Below are positions 9,814 to 19,301 of a stretch of DNA of 64,000 nucleotides, piece by piece. The DNA comes from Paracidovorax valerianellae. GTDB lineage: Bacteria; Pseudomonadota; Gammaproteobacteria; Burkholderiales; Burkholderiaceae_C. The DNA lies in contig NZ_FMZC01000014.1 of assembly GCF_900102625.1 (NCBI RefSeq), positions 1 through 64,000 on the forward strand, in the 5' to 3' direction. Position 1 is the stretch's first letter. Every line of letters starts with the position of its first letter. Position numbers and translations under genes: made by a program. The notes beneath the pieces were generated by a model, which was given only the letters and a program-made list of their open reading frames with translations, was not told the origin of the DNA and ran no database searches.

Positions 9814-11952
9814 TCAGGCGGCTTTGTTCAGGCTGTCGAAGTTCTTGCCTTCGGCCACCAGCTTTTCCAGCAGCGGGGCTGGCTGCCAGAACAGAGGGTC
9901 TTCCTTGGCGAACTCGCGGATGTCGGCCAGGATCGTGGCCAGCCCCACCATATCGGCGTACTTCATGGGCCCGCCCCGAAAGCGCGGGAAACCATACCCA
10001 GACAGAAAGGTCACGTCCACATCCAGCGGACGCAGGGCGATGCCCTCGTCCACCACCTTGGCGCCTTCGTTGACCATCGCCGCCAGGTAGCGACGCATGA
10101 TCTCTTCGGGCGTGAAGCTGCGCGGGGTGATGCCCTTCTTGGCGCGCTCGGCATCGACGATGGCCAGCACTTCCGGGTCGGGCTGGCCTGCGCGGGAGCC
10201 TTCGGGATACCGGTAAAAGCCGCGCCCCGTCTTCTGGCCGAACCAGCCGCGCTCGCAGATGCGGTCGGCAATCTCGACATAGCGAGCCTTCGGATCGCGC
10301 GTTGCGGCGCGGCGCTTGCGTGTGGCCCAGCCGATGTCGCCGCCCGCCAGGTCGGTCACCTGGAACGGTCCCATGGGGTAGCCGAAGCCGCGCACGGCCG
10401 CGTCGATCTCGTAGGGGCTGGCGCCGTCTTCCATGAGGTAGTCCGCAGCCTGCTTGTACACGGCCAGGATGCGGTTGCCGATGAAGCCGTCGCACACGCC
10501 TGCGCGCACCGGAATTTTCTTCATGCGCTTGGCCAGTTCGAAGGCCGTCGTCACCACGTCGGGCGCCACCTTGGCGGGCACCACGATCTCCAGCAGCTTC
10601 ATGATGTTGGCCGGGCTGAAGAAGTGCAGGCCGATCACATCCTGAGGGCGCGCAGTGGCGGCAGCGATCGCATCGATGTCGAGGTAAGAGGTGTTGGTCG
10701 CCAGCACGGCGCCAGGCTTGCAGACGCGGTCCAGTTCCCGGAACACGGCTTTCTTGACGTCGAGGTCTTCGAACACCGCCTCGATCACCAGGTCCACGTC
10801 CTTGACCGCGTCGTAGGACGTGCTGGCGGTGTAGCGGTCCATGGTGGCCGCCTTGGCCGGCTCGGTCATGCGCCCCTTGGCGATGAGGCCGTCATAGACC
10901 TTTTCCACGTTGGCCCGGCCGCGCGCGATCGATTCAGGATCCCGCTCCACCATCACCACCGAAAGGCCCGCGTCCAGCGCCGACACGGTAATGCCCGCGC
11001 CCATGGTGCCGCCGCCGATGACGGCGATCCGGGCGACGGGGCGCGGCGCAGCGGCCCGGGCCTCGGGAATTTTGGAGGTTTCGTGCTCGGCAAAGAAAGC
11101 GTGGATGAGGCCAGCGCGCTGCGGGCTGTCCAGGCATTCCATGAACAGCGCGCGCTCCTTGGCCATGCCTTCATCGAACGGCAATTCGACGGCGGCGCGC
11201 ACGCATTCGATGATCTTCATGGGCGAGAACAAACCTCGGCTTTTGCGTGCCGTGTCGGCCGCCAGCGCGTCCAGGTCGGCCAGTGCGGCCAGTGCGGCCG
11301 CCGGCTCTGCAATGGCAAGGTCGCGCGTGCGGCGCACCGGGGCGTTCTGTGCCAGCAAGGCATTGGCATAGGCCAGGCCGGCCGCTGTGGGATCCGTACC
11401 TTCCACGCATTGGTCCACCAGACCCGCGGCCAGCGCCGCCTTGGCTGACAACGGCTTGCCGCCGAGCATCAATTCGGCGGCGGCCTTCACGCCCATCAGA
11501 CGCGGAGCACGCTGCGTGCCGCCGGCGCCCGGCAGCAGGCCCAGGTTCACCTCGGGCAAGCCCAGTTGAGCGCCTGCGGAAGCGCTCTGCAGCGCGAGGC
11601 GATAGTGCGCCGACAGAGCCACTTCCAGTCCACCGCCCAGCGCGGCGCCATGAATCGCAGCGATGACCGGCTTGGTGCATGCCTCGATGCGCGCGCAGAC
11701 GTCGGGCAACGACGGCGGCACCGCAGGTTGTCCGAACTCGCGAATGTCGGCGCCGGCGATGAAAGCCTTGCCCTCGCCTACGATCAACACGGCCTTGGCC
11801 TGGGTGCTGGCCTCGGCCTTCTCCATGGCAGCCAGCAGGCCCTGACGCACTGCCGCGCCCAAGGCGTTGACCGGCGGGTTGTGGATGCTGACCACCAGCA
11901 CGTCGCCCTGCTGGCGTGTCTGAACGACCGAAGCCGCTGCCTCACGAGTCAT
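9814..11952 (-). CDS. Bifunctional enoyl-CoA hydratase / 3-hydroxyacyl-CoA dehydrogenase (FadB/PimF-like)
   Basis: 712-residue multifunctional beta-oxidation protein. Residues 1-190 are a crotonase domain (GKAFIAGADIREFG; EVNLGLLPGAGGTQRAPRL with both catalytic-type positions). From about 290 comes the NAD-binding domain (IAVIGGGTMGAGI), the LVIEAVFEDLDVKK segment and the GLHFFSPANIMKLLEIV catalytic segment. A C-terminal dehydrogenase repeat (GFGYPMGPFQVTDLAG, GRGFYRYPEG) follows. AGGAG lies eight bases before the ATG at 11952; an ATG six bases upstream is too close to that site. It is the first gene of the minus-strand cluster and is divergent from a LysR gene. pimF is the matching gene in pimelate clusters. 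Confidence 0.95.
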   Translation of the reverse strand: MTREAAASVVQTRQQGDVLVVSIHNPPVNALGAAVRQGLLAAMEKAEASTQAKAVLIVGEGKAFIAGADIREFGQPAVPPSLPDVCARIEACTKPVIAAIHGAALGGGLEVALSAHYRLALQSASAGAQLGLPEVNLGLLPGAGGTQRAPRLMGVKAAAELMLGGKPLSAKAALAAGLVDQCVEGTDPTAAGLAYANALLAQNAPVRRTRDLAIAEPAAALAALADLDALAADTARKSRGLFSPMKIIECVRAAVELPFDEGMAKERALFMECLDSPQRAGLIHAFFAEHETSKIPEARAAAPRPVARIAVIGGGTMGAGITVSALDAGLSVVMVERDPESIARGRANVEKVYDGLIAKGRMTEPAKAATMDRYTASTSYDAVKDVDLVIEAVFEDLDVKKAVFRELDRVCKPGAVLATNTSYLDIDAIAAATARPQDVIGLHFFSPANIMKLLEIVVPAKVAPDVVTTAFELAKRMKKIPVRAGVCDGFIGNRILAVYKQAADYLMEDGASPYEIDAAVRGFGYPMGPFQVTDLAGGDIGWATRKRRAATRDPKARYVEIADRICERGWFGQKTGRGFYRYPEGSRAGQPDPEVLAIVDAERAKKGITPRSFTPEEIMRRYLAAMVNEGAKVVDEGIALRPLDVDVTFLSGYGFPRFRGGPMKYADMVGLATILADIREFAKEDPLFWQPAPLLEKLVAEGKNFDSLNKAA

Positions 11953-12027
11953 GCGCATGTCTCCTTTTATGGGTACGGAAAGTCCAGGGACCATTCTTAC
12001 GGCGACAATGGTTTCTAACAATCCCAT

Positions 12028-12053
12028 GAATCATTGACAGACTGTCAAATGAT
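12028..12053. promoter_or_regulatory. Palindromic candidate operator between catabolic cluster and LysR gene
   Basis: The arms AATCATT-GACAG and CTGTC-AAATGATT face each other around a single A, with one extra base in the right arm. The site lies 24 bases before the LysR ATG and 76 bases before the fadB-like ATG, the usual place for a LysR-type autoregulatory and activation site. Confidence 0.6.
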
Positions 12054-12076
12054 TTAAACCAATATCTCGCTGAGAC

Positions 12077-12976
12077 ATGGATTCCCAATCGCTGACCCTG
12101 CTGGTCGAAATCATCGACAGCGGCAACCTGAGCCAGGCTGCGCGCAAGCTCAAGATGACGCGCGCCAACGTGAGCTACCACCTCGCCAAGCTGGAAAAGG
12201 ACGTGGGCGTGCAACTGGTGCAGCGCACCACCCGGCGCGTGGAGCCGACGGAAATCGGCCTGCGCCTGTACCAGCACGGGCGCACCATTCACAACGAAAT
12301 GCTTGCGGCCCGAGAAGCCGTCACCACCTTGGGCCAGGGCCTGCAAGGCCGCGTGGGCATCAGCGTGCCCAGCGGCTACGGGCAGATCGTGGTGAGCGAT
12401 TGGCTCATCGAATTCAAGCGCACCTATCCGGGCATCGTGCTGGACGTCCTGTTCGAGAACCGCGCCGACAACCTGCGCGACGACGTCGATATCGCCATCC
12501 GCGTGGTGCAGGAGCCGCCGCTGTCGCTGGTGGCCCGCAGCCTGGGTACCGTGCGATATCTGGCCTGCGCCTCTCTCGAATATGCGCACCGCCACGGGCT
12601 GCCGCGCACGCTGCATGCCCTGCGCACCAGCCCCGTGATCACCGCCGGCGTGACCGGGCGCCAACTGCGACTGGCGGCCTATCAAGGCAGCGAACGGCAT
12701 GAGGTGATGCTGGAGCCGACCATGATTTCCGAGCACTTCCCGTTCCTTCGCCAGGGCATCCTCGCCGGCCTGGGCGTGGGGCTGGTGCCGGATTACGTGG
12801 TGCAGGACAAGCTGGAAAGCGGCGAGGTGCTGACCACCCTCGATGAATACCGCCTGAGCATCTTCGGCACCCACATGTACCTGCTGTACCTGCCCAACCG
12901 CCACCAGACACGGGCCGTGCGAACCTGCATCGACTTCCTGCTGGCGAAAGCCACTCCCTCAACCGCGGCGCCTTGA
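12077..12976 (+). CDS. LysR-type transcriptional regulator
   Basis: 299-residue LysR regulator. The N-terminal winged helix-turn-helix (GNLSQAARKLKMTRANVSYHLAKLEKDVGVQLVQR, written in parts: NLSQAARKLK and RANVSYHLAKLEKDVG) is followed by a co-inducer-binding domain from about residue 90. It is divergent from the beta-oxidation cluster with a near-palindrome in the gap, so it is the likely regulator of that cluster (inference). The inducer would be the substrate acid or its CoA ester, which the sequence does not show. Confidence 0.92.
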   Translation: MDSQSLTLLVEIIDSGNLSQAARKLKMTRANVSYHLAKLEKDVGVQLVQRTTRRVEPTEIGLRLYQHGRTIHNEMLAAREAVTTLGQGLQGRVGISVPSGYGQIVVSDWLIEFKRTYPGIVLDVLFENRADNLRDDVDIAIRVVQEPPLSLVARSLGTVRYLACASLEYAHRHGLPRTLHALRTSPVITAGVTGRQLRLAAYQGSERHEVMLEPTMISEHFPFLRQGILAGLGVGLVPDYVVQDKLESGEVLTTLDEYRLSIFGTHMYLLYLPNRHQTRAVRTCIDFLLAKATPSTAAP

Positions 12977-13005
12977 GCGGGTAAGGCGGGCAGCAACTTC
13001 CGCCC

Positions 13006-13374
13006 CTACTGCGCCTGCGCGTCAAAGTAGGCGGCCCACGATTCAGGCCAGGCGTCGAGGCCTTGCGCTCGCTTGAAGTTCGCCATGGCCTCTTTGCGGG
13101 CACCGAGAGCGACCAGGGCAACACCCAGGTTGAAATAGGTATTGCGGTCGCTGGAGCCCAGTTTCACGGCCTTTTCAAGCACCCGGATGGCCTTTCGATG
13201 ATTCGCTTGGTCGCACAGCACGGCACCGAGACAGGTGAGCGTCGCAACGCAGTCGGGATGCTCCTTCAACCGAGCAGCCAGCAAGCCCTGCGCTGCAGCC
13301 AAATGGACTTCCGACTGGTCTGCATCGGCAAAGGCTTCGTCGACCAGCCTCCGGCTTTCCTCGATGCAATTCAT
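13006..13374 (-). CDS. Small TPR-repeat protein
   Basis: 122-residue protein made of TPR-like helices: CVATLTCLGAVLCDQANHRKA and NTYFNLGVALVALGARKEAM each fit a 34-residue TPR unit. No signal peptide or membrane segment, so probably cytoplasmic and a protein-binding scaffold. The ATG at 13374 gives a natural N-terminus (MNCIEESRR), though its ribosome binding site is weak. Convergent with the LysR gene. Partner unknown. Confidence 0.7.
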   Translation of the reverse strand: MNCIEESRRLVDEAFADADQSEVHLAAAQGLLAARLKEHPDCVATLTCLGAVLCDQANHRKAIRVLEKAVKLGSSDRNTYFNLGVALVALGARKEAMANFKRAQGLDAWPESWAAYFDAQAQ

Positions 13375-13411
13375 GGGCTGATGGACCTTGTGATGGTCAA
13401 GGAGGTTGCTG

Positions 13412-13740
13412 TCATGCCAGCGATGCACCAAAGCTGCGACCGCCAAAGCTGCGCCGGTATTCGCTGGGACTCACGCCCACCTGCCGAACGAACTGCGCCC
13501 GGAAATTGGCGCTCGACCCCAGCCCCACTTTCGACACGATCTGCTCGATGCTCAGCGATGTGCTTTCCAGCAGTTCCTGCCCCCGCCGCACGCGGGCGCG
13601 CACCAGCCACTGGGCAGGAGACATGCCAAGCTGCTCCTGAAAGCGGCGGTTGAGGGTGCGCTGGCTGCTGCGGGCCTGGCGGAGCCAGCATGTCGAGCGA
13701 GAGCTGCCATGGAGCTTTATCCAGGGCCAGGCCAGCACGG
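13412..13740 (-). pseudogene. AraC-family regulator, C-terminal remnant with frameshift
   Basis: The readable frame encodes the two-helix-turn-helix C-terminal domain of a GlxA/FtrA-like AraC regulator: SQRTLNRRFQEQLGMSPAQW, IEQIVSKVGLGSSANFRAQF, VGVSPSEYRRSF. Just upstream, another frame continues the homologous helix (APWQLSLDMLA), so one extra base at about 13681 breaks the frame. Beyond 13740 nothing of the regulator is left: the amidase-like N-terminal domain (about 200 residues) is missing. Neither fragment has a credible start. Called a pseudogene with good confidence. Confidence 0.8.
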
Positions 13741-13759
13741 GCTGAAGCCCTTGATCGAC

Positions 13760-14034
13760 TGTGTGTCCTGTCGCTGGATGAACTGGGCCTGGTCATGGTG
13801 TGGGCACTGGGGCTGGGCCTGGCGGTCTGGGGCGGCTGGCTCGGCACGGGGTGGCTCAATGCCAAGCTCGCTATCGTCTTGGTGCTGTCGGGCTTGCACG
13901 GTGTGTTGTCGGGCAGGCTCCGCCAGCGCATGCGCCACGGCGCCGGCAAGCAATCCGGTTGGGAGCGGCACAGCGCCGCCATGGCGGTCATCGGCGTCGG
14001 GGCAATCGTTTTACTGGTTGTGCTCAAACCTTAG
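13760..14034 (+). pseudogene. HemJ-like membrane protein, C-terminal remnant
   Basis: The frame encodes two or three membrane helices typical of the second half of HemJ/CopD-like proteins: LVMVWALGLGLAVWGGW, WLNAKLAIVLVLSGLHGVLS and a final helix ending IVLLVVLKP. The N-terminal half of the family (about 60 residues including the first helices and the conserved His) is absent, and the sequence before 13760 is unrelated. An ATG at 13690 could open a 114-residue frame, but its first 25 residues are antisense to the AraC remnant. It faces away from the AraC remnant, so both lost their 5' ends at the same junction. Confidence 0.7.
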
Positions 14035-14109
14035 CAGGCGGGCCCGCTGCCGTCCTCCAGCGCGTTCTTGAAACAGGCTCAGTGCTCAGTCACGGTAGTC
14101 CGCTGCACA

Positions 14110-14155
14110 TTGACATACGACATGTATGCAAATTAACATGCGTGACGTATGTCAA
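14110..14155. promoter_or_regulatory. Paired palindromic operators for the adjacent TetR regulator
   Basis: TTGACATACG at 14110-14119 is an exact inverted copy of CGTATGTCAA at 14146-14155. Inside are two smaller palindromes, CATAC-N5-GTATG (14114-14128) and ACATGCG-TG-ACGTATGT (14136-14152), with centres about 23 bases apart, two helical turns. The block ends 13 bases before the TetR GTG start, so binding would block its own transcription. Confidence 0.75.
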
Positions 14156-14168
14156 TTTGGAGTCTGCC

Positions 14169-14822
14169 GTGCAGCAGCGTCGAACCCGGGCCGAAATGAT
14201 CGAAGAAACACGTGCCAAGCTGCTTGCGGCTGCACGGCAGGCTTTTGCCACCCATGGCTACGCCCACACATCCATGGACGACTTTACGGGTGAAGCCGGC
14301 TTGACGCGGGGCGCGCTCTACCACCACTTCGGCAGCAAGCAGGGCCTGTTGATTGGGGTGATTGAACAGATCGAAGCCGAGGTCACCGAACGCCTGGATG
14401 CCGTATCCCAAGCCGCGCCCACGCTGTGGGAAGGCTTTCGCCAGCGCTGCCGCACCTACCTGCAACTGGCGCTGGAACCTGAGATCCGGCGAATCATTCT
14501 CCAAGACGCCCGCGCAGTCCTGGGCGACGTGCCCCAGACCGCCCAGTCCATCGGAATCGCGGCACTGGAAAACGCGCTGCAACGGCTGATCGACGAAGGC
14601 ACGGTGACTCCGTCGCTGCATGTCGGAGCCATGGCGCGCATGCTTTACGGCGTGGTGACCGAGGCCTCCTTCTGGATCGCAGAACCCGACGGAGACCCAT
14701 CCGAGCGGCTGACTCAGGCACTGGAAGGGCTGGACCGACTGCTCGGCGGCCTTCTCACCCGTCCCGACACCGCTATCGCTATCGCTTCCGCTTCCGCTTC
14801 GATGATGGACGGCACCCCATGA
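14169..14822 (+). CDS. TetR-family transcriptional repressor
   Basis: 217-residue TetR regulator starting at a GTG (14169) with TTGGAG six bases upstream; an open frame continues upstream but runs through the operators and the HemJ remnant and is not coding. The helix-turn-helix is RQAFATHGYAHTSMDDF then EAGLTRGALYHHFGSKQGLL, followed by a helical ligand domain. The C-terminus is a low-complexity IAIASASASMMDG tail. Its stop overlaps the ATG of the cytochrome b561 gene (ATGA), so the two are translationally coupled and the regulator probably controls this operon. Confidence 0.93.
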   Translation: MQQRRTRAEMIEETRAKLLAAARQAFATHGYAHTSMDDFTGEAGLTRGALYHHFGSKQGLLIGVIEQIEAEVTERLDAVSQAAPTLWEGFRQRCRTYLQLALEPEIRRIILQDARAVLGDVPQTAQSIGIAALENALQRLIDEGTVTPSLHVGAMARMLYGVVTEASFWIAEPDGDPSERLTQALEGLDRLLGGLLTRPDTAIAIASASASMMDGTP

Positions 14823-15397
14823 GATGGCACAACACCTCGCAAAGCTTCGGGAGCCTCGCGAAATTCTTCCACTGGACGAGCGCCGGTGCGTTCATCGGGG
14901 CTTACCTGGTCGTTTACTACGTCATTTGGTTCATGGATGACATGGCGCCTGAAGCCCTGCCCGTGCTGAACATCCACTGGGTGCTCGGGCTCATCGTAGG
15001 GTTCCTCGTCATACCCCGGCTCTTATGGCGCGGGTGGGACGCGCAGCCGGCGCAACCGCCCGGCTCGCGGTGGGAACACGCGTTAGCCCATGCCGCGCAC
15101 TGGGGGCTTTACGGATTGCTGATCGCAATGCCGTTGACGGGTTACCTTGGGACAGGCGCACCAACCAATTTCGGGCTCTTCACGCTCGCAGGGTTCAACG
15201 AGACCGCCTTGTTTCACTGGATCAGCCACACGTTCGCGTTGGGCTGGGACGCGTTCGAAGCGCCAATCGATGCCGTTCACCATTTCATCGGCAAGTACAT
15301 CGCTTGGCTGGTGGTGCTTGTGCACGTGGTGGCAGCGCTGTTCCACCATGGGGTGCGCCGTGACAACGTGCTGAAGCGAATGCTGCCTGGTGGTTAA
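14819..15397 (+). CDS. Cytochrome b561-family membrane protein
   Basis: 192-residue protein with four membrane helices of the bacterial cytochrome b561 (CybB-like) type. Candidate haem ligands are the histidines in AKFFHWTSAG, LNIHWVLGL, AHAAHWGLYGLL and the C-terminal HHFIGKYIAWLVVLVHVVAA segment. The family passes electrons between quinol and periplasmic acceptors; some members oxidise superoxide. Coupled to the TetR gene by an ATGA overlap, so expression is probably induced by the TetR ligand. Confidence 0.92.
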   Translation: MRWHNTSQSFGSLAKFFHWTSAGAFIGAYLVVYYVIWFMDDMAPEALPVLNIHWVLGLIVGFLVIPRLLWRGWDAQPAQPPGSRWEHALAHAAHWGLYGLLIAMPLTGYLGTGAPTNFGLFTLAGFNETALFHWISHTFALGWDAFEAPIDAVHHFIGKYIAWLVVLVHVVAALFHHGVRRDNVLKRMLPGG

Positions 15398-15486
15398 ACG
15401 ACGAGTACCAAGCCCATGCTCTATTGAGACTCCAGCGTAGTCACCGCGCAGCGATAGAACATTCACCCCCCGCCAGGGCCGTTGGC

Positions 15487-15813
15487 TCAAGCAAAGAGAT
15501 TGCGCTCCGCCTGGATGGCAACTACCAAACGGTCGAGTTCGGACGTGGAGTTGAAAAGTGCAGGCGTGACGCTCATCACCGGCTCGGAGGCCAGGCCCGA
15601 CTTGGCTACTACGAGAATCCGATGCCGAGCCAAAAAGTGCGCCTGCGCTTCACGCGCCTGCTCCATCGTGCGCAGGTCACGCAGGCGGAATGCGCTGATG
15701 GCGCTGTAGTTTCCAGCTTCCGTCGGCAGCATGAGTTCGACACCCGAAACGTCGGCAGCGGTGCACTTTCGCACCTTGCCGATTTTTCGGCCTGATCTAT
15801 CCAAATCACGCAT
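15487..15813 (-). pseudogene. Class V aminotransferase, C-terminal remnant
   Basis: The frame resembles only the last 90-100 residues of isopenicillin-N-epimerase-like class V aminotransferases: SGVELMLPTE, ISAFRLRDL, HRILVVAKSGLASEPVMSVTPALFN (split as HRILVVAKSG and MSVTPALFN), TSELDRLVVAIQAE. The PLP-binding lysine region and the whole large domain are missing, and 33 bases upstream lies the end of glmS. It is most likely a remnant of a deleted gene; expression as a small protein cannot be excluded. Confidence 0.65.
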
Positions 15814-15846
15814 CGTGCGGACCGGGTGCCCTCAGACCAGCAAGCC

Positions 15847-17766
<1,920 letters not shown>

Positions 17767-17844
17767 GGTCATCTCCTGAGGAATTTGGATGAGCGATGGT
17801 AGGCAGAGCTTCAAGAAATATCTCTATATTTTTAAAACAATATA

Positions 17845-17885
17845 AGAAATTAAATTTCACCAAATGATGGTAGAGAAATTAAATT
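17845..17885. repeat. AT-rich 12-base direct repeat between glmS and Lrp-type gene
   Basis: AGAAATTAAATT occurs exactly at 17845-17856 and again at 17874-17885, 29 bases apart (close to three helical turns), inside the most AT-rich stretch of the neighbourhood. Lrp/AsnC proteins prefer such tracts, so this is a candidate autoregulatory site (inference). Confidence 0.55.
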
Positions 17886-17902
17886 CCATAAAATACATTC
17901 CT

Positions 17903-18412
17903 ATGGATTCATTATTTCTCGACGATATCGACCTGCAGTTGCTGGATGCGCTGCAAAACGACGCCACGCTCAGCAATCAGGCGCTGGCCGCACAAGTGCG
18001 GGTGTCCCCTCCGACGTGCCTGCGGCGAATCAAACGCCTGCGGGAATCCGGAGTGATCGAGCGGGAGGTGGCCCTGCTGCAGCCCGACGCACTGGCGCGG
18101 CACCTGGGCCATGGCATCACAGCGATCGTCGAAGTCACGCTGGACCGGCAGGACACCGACCGGCTGGCAGCGTTCGAACAACGCATGCAGCCTGAAGACG
18201 CCGTGCAGCAGTGTTACCGCGTCTCGCCGGGGCCGGATTTCATCCTGGTGGTGTATGCGCAGGACATTCCCGACTATCTGGCGCTGGCCCAGCGGCTTTT
18301 CTCCAGCGACGGCAACGTGCGCAACGTGAAGGCATTCTTCAGCCTGCAGCGCAGCAAGTTCTCACCGAAGGTGCCATGCGTTCGTCCCGACGCGGTGGAT
18401 CGCACGGGCTGA
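17903..18412 (+). CDS. Lrp/AsnC-family transcriptional regulator
   Basis: 169 residues. Helix-turn-helix at about 20-42 (NQALAAQVRVSPPTCLRRIKRL), then the RAM ligand/oligomerisation domain (ITAIVEVTL, QCYRVSPGPDFILVVYAQD, VRNVKAFFSLQRSKFS). Start taken at 17903 (MDSLFLDDIDLQLLDAL, the family N-terminus); an ATG at 17864 would translate the AT-rich direct repeat. Divergent from glmS, so it may sense an amino acid and influence amino-sugar synthesis; that link is positional only. Confidence 0.9.
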   Translation: MDSLFLDDIDLQLLDALQNDATLSNQALAAQVRVSPPTCLRRIKRLRESGVIEREVALLQPDALARHLGHGITAIVEVTLDRQDTDRLAAFEQRMQPEDAVQQCYRVSPGPDFILVVYAQDIPDYLALAQRLFSSDGNVRNVKAFFSLQRSKFSPKVPCVRPDAVDRTG

Positions 18413-18433
18413 CGCTGGCACGCCTGAGATGCA

Positions 18434-18471
18434 GCTGAGAAGCGGCTGAGAAGCGGCTGAGAAGCGGCTGA
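18434..18471. repeat. 11-base tandem repeat, three copies
   Basis: GCTGAGAAGCG is repeated three times head to tail (18434-18466) with a partial fourth copy, in the short gap between the convergent Lrp-type and histidine kinase genes. Probably replication slippage; no function evident. Confidence 0.85.
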
Positions 18472-18476
18472 AGCCG

Positions 18477-19298
18477 TCAGTCACACACCGCCGGCAACAC
18501 CACGCGCACCGTGCAGCCTTGCTGCGGCACCGCGCTGATGTCGATGGTGCCGCCCATGCGCGTGACCAGCCGCCGGCAACGCGCCAGCCCGAGCCCCAGG
18601 CCGTCGAACTGGCTGACCGGATGCAGCCGCTGAAACACCTGGAACAGCTGGCCCGCCTGCGCAGCGGCAAAGCCCGCGCCGTTGTCCTGCACAGTGATAG
18701 CGATGTGCTGCTCACCCTGTTTTTGAGCCTGCACAACGATGCGTGGCGGCTGCGCGCCGCGTGAAAACTTGAGGGCGTTGTCCAGAAGCGCCAGCAGCAC
18801 GTCGTGCAGCCAGCCGGCATCGGCCCACACCATCGGACAGGCATCGGCCGACGGCAAATCCCACTGCACGGAGCCGGGCCAGTCAGCGGTCGCAGCTGCG
18901 GTTTTTTGCGGTGCCGCCGCAGCGGCAGCCAGGGCGGCGGCCATTGCCTTGTGCAAGGCTGGCCCGAGGTCCAACGGGCCTGGTAAGACTGGCGCGGAGC
19001 CGATGCGCCCCAGCTGGATCAGGCCGTCGATCATGCTGCCCAACTGCTGGCCGGCCTGCGCGATGGTGTCCAGGAACTGCAGCGCTTCGGGATCGGCATT
19101 GCTCTCCGCCACGGTTTCGCGCGCCAGCCGGCCATAGGCCAGGATGTGGCGCACCGGCGCGCGCAGGTCGTGCGACACGGCGCGCAGAAAGGTTTCCTGC
19201 TCCTGCCGCGCGGCTTCCAGTTCGGCCTTCAGGCGCGCCACCTCGTCGGTCGGCAAAGCGCCCAGGCCGCTCTGTGGATCGCTGTGCGGGCCGTCCAT
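18477..19298 (-). CDS. Soluble sensor histidine kinase
   Basis: 273-residue HisKA/HATPase protein with no membrane segment and no recognisable sensory domain; only a short coiled coil (ARLKAELEAARQEQETFL) precedes the H-box AVSHDLRAPVRHI (phospho-acceptor His43). N-box LLDNALKFS, G1 DNGAGF and G2 GLGLGLA are intact, so it should bind ATP. A low-complexity alanine run (MAAALAAAAAAP) lies in the linker. It starts three bases after glmU ends, so it is co-transcribed with it. No response regulator is nearby. Confidence 0.9.
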   Translation of the reverse strand: MDGPHSDPQSGLGALPTDEVARLKAELEAARQEQETFLRAVSHDLRAPVRHILAYGRLARETVAESNADPEALQFLDTIAQAGQQLGSMIDGLIQLGRIGSAPVLPGPLDLGPALHKAMAAALAAAAAAPQKTAAATADWPGSVQWDLPSADACPMVWADAGWLHDVLLALLDNALKFSRGAQPPRIVVQAQKQGEQHIAITVQDNGAGFAAAQAGQLFQVFQRLHPVSQFDGLGLGLARCRRLVTRMGGTIDISAVPQQGCTVRVVLPAVCD

Positions 19299-19301
19299 GG
19301 C

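Noticed and set aside
13690-13759. Complete small membrane protein starting at 13690
   Set aside because: The first 25 residues are antisense to the AraC remnant and do not look like the start of a HemJ-like protein, so a truncated gene is preferred.
13800-14168. N-terminal extension of the TetR gene
   Set aside because: It would translate the HemJ remnant in another frame and the operators; a GTG with a good ribosome binding site at 14169 explains the gene.
17864-17902. Earlier ATG for the Lrp-type gene
   Set aside because: It would translate the AT-rich direct repeat, and the family N-terminus begins at 17903.
18434-18471. Possible CRISPR-like repeat
   Set aside because: Units are 11 bases, head to tail with no spacers: a tandem slippage repeat.
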